Positions 59,709 to 64,000 of a stretch of 64,000 bases of DNA are shown in pieces. The notes beneath the pieces are model-generated. The model was not told where the DNA came from, did no database searches, and saw only the letters and a list, made by a program, of their open reading frames with translations. Source of the DNA: Magnetospirillum sp. (GTDB taxonomy: Bacteria; Pseudomonadota; Alphaproteobacteria; Rhodospirillales; Magnetospirillaceae). The stretch covers positions 1-64,000 of the forward strand of contig JANQAI010000005.1 in assembly GCA_024707145.1 (NCBI GenBank). Reading direction: 5' to 3'. How positions within the stretch are numbered: position 1 is the stretch's first letter; each line of letters starts with the position of its first letter. The position numbers and the translations under genes were made by a program.

Positions 59709-60422
59709 ATGGCCTCGTACCGCAAGTACATGTTCGACCTGGATTTCGACCGGCCGCACGCGCCGCAGCCGGTGGTCGAGCCCGAGGTCGAGGAGGCCGA
59801 GGCCGTCGTGGAGGAGGAAGAGGCGCCGCCGCCCCCCACCTTCACCGAGGAGGAGGTGGCCTTCGCCCGCGAGACCGCGTTCGAGGAAGGCCGCCAGATC
59901 GGCCACATGGAATCGCAGGAGCAGTCGGAGCGCATGACCGCCACCGCGCTGACCGCCCTGTCGGACCAGATGGAAACGGTGTTCCGCCAGCAGGCCGAGG
60001 CCAACGAGGCCAGTTCCCGCGCCGCCGTGCGCGTGGCCCTGGCGGTGCTGAAGAAGGTGCTGCCCGCCGCCTGCGAAACCCACGCCTTCGAGGAAGTGAC
60101 ACGGGTGGTGGAGGAAGTGGTCGGCCACATCCTGGACGAGCCGCGCATCATCGTGAAGGTGGCGGAGCCGCTGGTGGAGGCGGTGCGCGAGCGGCTGGAG
60201 GCGGTGGCCCAGGCCAACGGTTTCGAGGGGCGCGTGGTGGTGCAGGCAGATGCCCGCCTGAAGCCGGGCGATTGCCGGGTGGAATGGACCGACGGCGGCG
60301 CCGAGCGCGACCAGGCGCGGCTGCTGGAAGAGATCGAGACGACGGTGGAACGGGCGCTGGCGCCCCCCGAGCGGCGCACCCCGGCGGGAGCCGAGGCCAA
60401 CGCCGACTTCGCCGGCACGTGA
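59709..60422 (+). CDS. fliH: flagellar assembly protein FliH
   Basis: A 237-aa protein with an acidic, proline-rich N terminus, a heptad region ([19 protein letters not shown]) and a C-terminal domain with [15 protein letters not shown] and [22 protein letters not shown], the FliH/YscL fold. It binds the export ATPase FliI, which is not in this window. It sits between fliG and fliN, as in other Rhodospirillales. Confidence 0.85.
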   Translation: MASYRKYMFDLDFDRPHAPQPVVEPEVEEAEAVVEEEEAPPPPTFTEEEVAFARETAFEEGRQIGHMESQEQSERMTATALTALSDQMETVFRQQAEANEASSRAAVRVALAVLKKVLPAACETHAFEEVTRVVEEVVGHILDEPRIIVKVAEPLVEAVRERLEAVAQANGFEGRVVVQADARLKPGDCRVEWTDGGAERDQARLLEEIETTVERALAPPERRTPAGAEANADFAGT

Positions 60423-60445
60423 GTTTTTGGTGAAAGGGTGACCCC

Positions 60446-60766
60446 ATGGCCGATTTCGACCTGAACGACTTCAATGCCGAGGAAGAGCGTCCGCCGGAGG
60501 TCCCGGAGGGCCCGCGCTCGGCCCGCGACCTCGAGGCGGTCTACGACATCCCGGTGCAGGTGTCGGCCGTGCTGGGCAAATCCAGCATGCAGGTGAACCA
60601 GCTGCTGAAGCTGGGACGCGGCGCCGTGGTCGAACTGGACCGCAAGGTCGGCGAGGCCATCGACATCTACGTCAACAACCGGCTGGTGGCGCGCGGCGAG
60701 GTGGTGGTGGTGGAAGACCGCCTGGGCGTGACCATGACGGAAATCATCAAGACCGACCGCAGCTAG
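60446..60766 (+). CDS. fliN: flagellar motor switch protein FliN
   Basis: A 106-aa switch protein. The SPOA domain has IPVQVSAVLGKSSMQVNQLL, LKLGRGAVVELDRKVGEAID and NNRLVARGEVVVVEDRLG, the standard FliN motifs. The short N terminus is acidic. It is 23 bp after fliH and followed by a palindromic repeat and flbD. Confidence 0.96.
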   Translation: MADFDLNDFNAEEERPPEVPEGPRSARDLEAVYDIPVQVSAVLGKSSMQVNQLLKLGRGAVVELDRKVGEAIDIYVNNRLVARGEVVVVEDRLGVTMTEIIKTDRS

Positions 60767-60805
60767 AATCGAAAGAATGCCGCCCATGGTTTCACCACCC
60801 TTCCC

Positions 60806-60906
60806 CGTCATGGCCGGGCTTGACCCGGCCACCCACGGTGTGCCGCACCGGCGGTGGCAGAGTAAGGGGAACCACGTGGATGCCCGGATCAAGTCCGGGC
60901 ATGACG
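60806..60906. repeat. REP/BIME-like element, copy B
   Basis: CGTCATGGCCGGGCTTGACCCGGCC at the left and GTGGATGCCCGGATCAAGTCCGGGCATGACG (60876-60906) at the right are facing hairpins with inverted outer ends, as in 49868-49965. It fills most of the gap between fliN and flbD. Confidence 0.72.
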
Positions 60907-60928
60907 AAAGCAACAAGGGGATGCCAGC

Positions 60929-62290
<1,362 letters not shown>

Positions 62291-62364
62291 TGTTTACGAA
62301 CTGCGGGCTCCGCCCGCCGGCGGCGAGGCCGCCTGAAGCCATGACCCGGACGGAGCGTTAGCAC

Positions 62365-64000
62365 ATGGCGAACGGCATGGCCAACGGAGCCCAGGCGGCG
62401 GGCGCGGCGCGCGAGGTATGGGGCCGGCTGACCACCGCGCTGAGGCGCGGCGACGTCATCATGGCCATCGGCGTGCTGGTGATCCTGGCCGCGCTGATCC
62501 TGCCCCTGCCGCCATGGCTGCTGGACATGGGCCTGGCCATCTCCATCACCTTCTCGGTGCTGGTGCTGATGGTCGCCATCTTCATCGAGAAGCCGCTGCA
62601 ATTCTCGTCCTTCCCGACGGTGCTGCTGCTGGCGACGCTGATCCGCCTGGCGCTGAACCTGGCCTCGACCCGCCTGATCCTTTCCCACGGCCACGAGGGC
62701 GTGGAAGGCGCCGGCCAGGTGATCGCCGCCTTCGCCAGCTTCATCATGAGCGGCAGTTTCGTCATCGGCATCATCGTCTTCGCCATCCTGGTGATCGTGA
62801 ACTTCGTGGTCATCACCAAGGGCTCGACGCGTATCGCCGAAGTGGCCGCCCGCTTCACCCTGGACGGCCTGCCCGGCAAGCAGATGGCTATCGACGCCGA
62901 TTTGTCGGCCGGCATGATCGACGAGGCCACCGCCAAGGCGCGGCGCAAGGAACTAGAGGCGGAAAGCCAGTTCTTCGGCTCCATGGACGGTGCCTCCAAG
63001 TTCGTGCGCGGCGACGCCGTCGCCGGCCTGATGATCACCTTCATCAACGCCATCGGCGGCATGATCATCGGCATGGCGCAGAACGGCCTGACCTTCAGCC
63101 AGGCCGCCGATTTCTACACCAAGCTGACGGTGGGCGACGGCCTGGTCACCCAGGTGCCGGCGCTGCTGGTGTCGGTGGCTGCCGGCATGCTGGTGACCAA
63201 GGCCGGCGTGCACGAGGCGGTGGACAAGGCGCTGTACGGACAGCTGGCCGGCTATCCCCGTGCGGTGGGCACCGCCGGCGGCCTGATGTTCCTGATGGCC
63301 CTGGTGCCCAACATGCCGTTCCTGCCCTTCGCCATGCTGGGCGCCGGCATGGGCGCGGCCGCCTTCCTGCTGGACCGCCAGCAGCGCGCCAAGGCCGAGC
63401 GCGAGGCGGTGGAAACGCAGGAAAGCCAGCAGTTGGACACGCCGGTGGCCGAGGAACCCATCTCCACCGCGCTGCGCATCGACATGGTGCGGCTGGAACT
63501 GGGCTACGGCCTGCTGCAGCTGATCAACAATCCCAAGGGCGTCAAGCTGACCGACCAGATCAAGTCCCTGCGCCGCGCCATGGCGTCGGAGCAAGGCTTC
63601 GTCATGCCCAGCGTGCGCATCCAGGACAACATGCAGCTGCCGGCCAACACCTACATCATCTTCATCAAGGAGGTAGAATCCGGCCGTGGCGACCTGCGCC
63701 CCAACCACCTGCTGGTGATGGACCCGCGCGGCGACGACATCACGCTGCCGGGCGAAAAAGACCAAGGAACCCACCTTCGGCCTGCCGGCCATGTGGATCG
63801 AGCCCAGCAACCGCGAGGAGGCGCTGTTCCGCGGCTATACCGTGGTGGACCCGCCCACCGTGGTGACCACCCACCTGACCGAGGTGATCAAGGACAACAT
63901 GTCCGAGCTGCTGTCCCATGCCGAGACCCAGAAGCTGCTGGACGAGCTGGACAAGGAACACCAGAAGCTGGTGGCCGAGCCTGATCCCCAGCCAGATCAC
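62365..64000 (+). CDS. flhA: flagellar export protein FlhA (frameshifted, runs past the window)
   Basis: The central export-gate protein. About eight N-terminal membrane helices carry LALNLASTRLIL and GMIIGMAQNG, and the conserved FHIPEP-type loop is ITKGSTRIAEVAARFTLDG. The cytoplasmic domain starts LELGYGLLQLINN. A run of five A (63754-63758) shifts the frame; four A give GEKTKEPTFGLPAMWIEP and continue to the edge. A second extra C at 63980-63981 would give AELIPSQIT. Only the N-terminal part of the gene is present. The GGAG upstream of ATG 62365 supports the start. Confidence 0.93.

Noticed and set aside
58685..60433. A 582-residue FliG with an Arg/Gly-rich tail
   Set aside because: The tail is the shadow of fliH; restoring one base ends FliG at the family-typical place.

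Overview
The window is about 64 kb of high-GC DNA with the gene content and order of a motile alphaproteobacterium of the Rhodospirillales. Magnetospirillum/Paramagnetospirillum is the closest match I would propose. This is inferred from the fliK-flgD-flgE / fliF-fliG-fliH-fliN-flbD-flhA order, a FlbD-type sigma-54 activator, the chemoreceptors and the nadA-nadC-nadB order; no marker gene proves the genus.

Layout. 1-5.5 kb: a periplasmic Cache protein, two chemoreceptors and a LysR regulator. 5.86-9.1 kb: an intact tRNA-Leu(UAA) followed by a small tandem island. The last 52 bp of the tRNA recur at 7368-7419 and 8917-8968. They delimit two cassettes of about 1.5 kb, each with a peptidoglycan-binding-like gene whose 5' half is identical between cassettes, followed by an unrelated envelope gene (OmpA-like in one, CPBP membrane protease in the other). 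A third, truncated OmpA-like remnant follows the last repeat. 9.1-10.5 kb: an ArsR-type operon with HemJ/CopD-like and DUF3817-like membrane proteins. 10.7-16.6 kb: a DUF4239-like protein, an SDR/LysR pair, and a LysR divergent from an MFS/aldo-keto reductase pair. 16.8-22.3 kb: NAD biosynthesis (nadA-nadC-nadB) with a cyclic-nucleotide-binding protein and a FliL-like protein downstream, then a receiver protein and a ribbon-helix-helix protein. 22.6-28.8 kb: a Ca2+-type P-ATPase, ergothioneine genes egtB-egtD and a glycosyltransferase. 29.1-33.1 kb: a 28-aa membrane peptide, a FAD/Rieske oxidoreductase, hemerythrin, an ECF sigma factor and a NarL-type regulator. 33.5-37.4 kb: small hypothetical genes and a hybrid histidine kinase. 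37.9-40.2 kb: gap-pgk. 40.3-51.3 kb: thiolase, an unknown protein, secA, a sensor kinase, parvulin, argJ and a GNAT-NUDIX fusion. 51.4-64 kb: flagellar hook, MS-ring, switch and export genes behind a textbook sigma-54 promoter, with the sigma-54 activator FlbD encoded in the same block. flhA runs off the window.

Sequence quality needs a caveat. At least eleven genes carry single-base disruptions, among them housekeeping genes (gap, fliG, flhA, nadC), most in short homopolymers. Four fit the same change, GAGCTG read as GAGCCTG. Most are probably assembly errors rather than pseudogenes, so I annotate those genes across the break. Several families of palindromic intergenic repeats are scattered through the window.

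The most unusual element is the tRNA-Leu cassette island: tandem attachment-like repeats, stop codons lying exactly at each repeat edge, and a conserved 5' gene half joined to variable partners, with no recombinase gene nearby.
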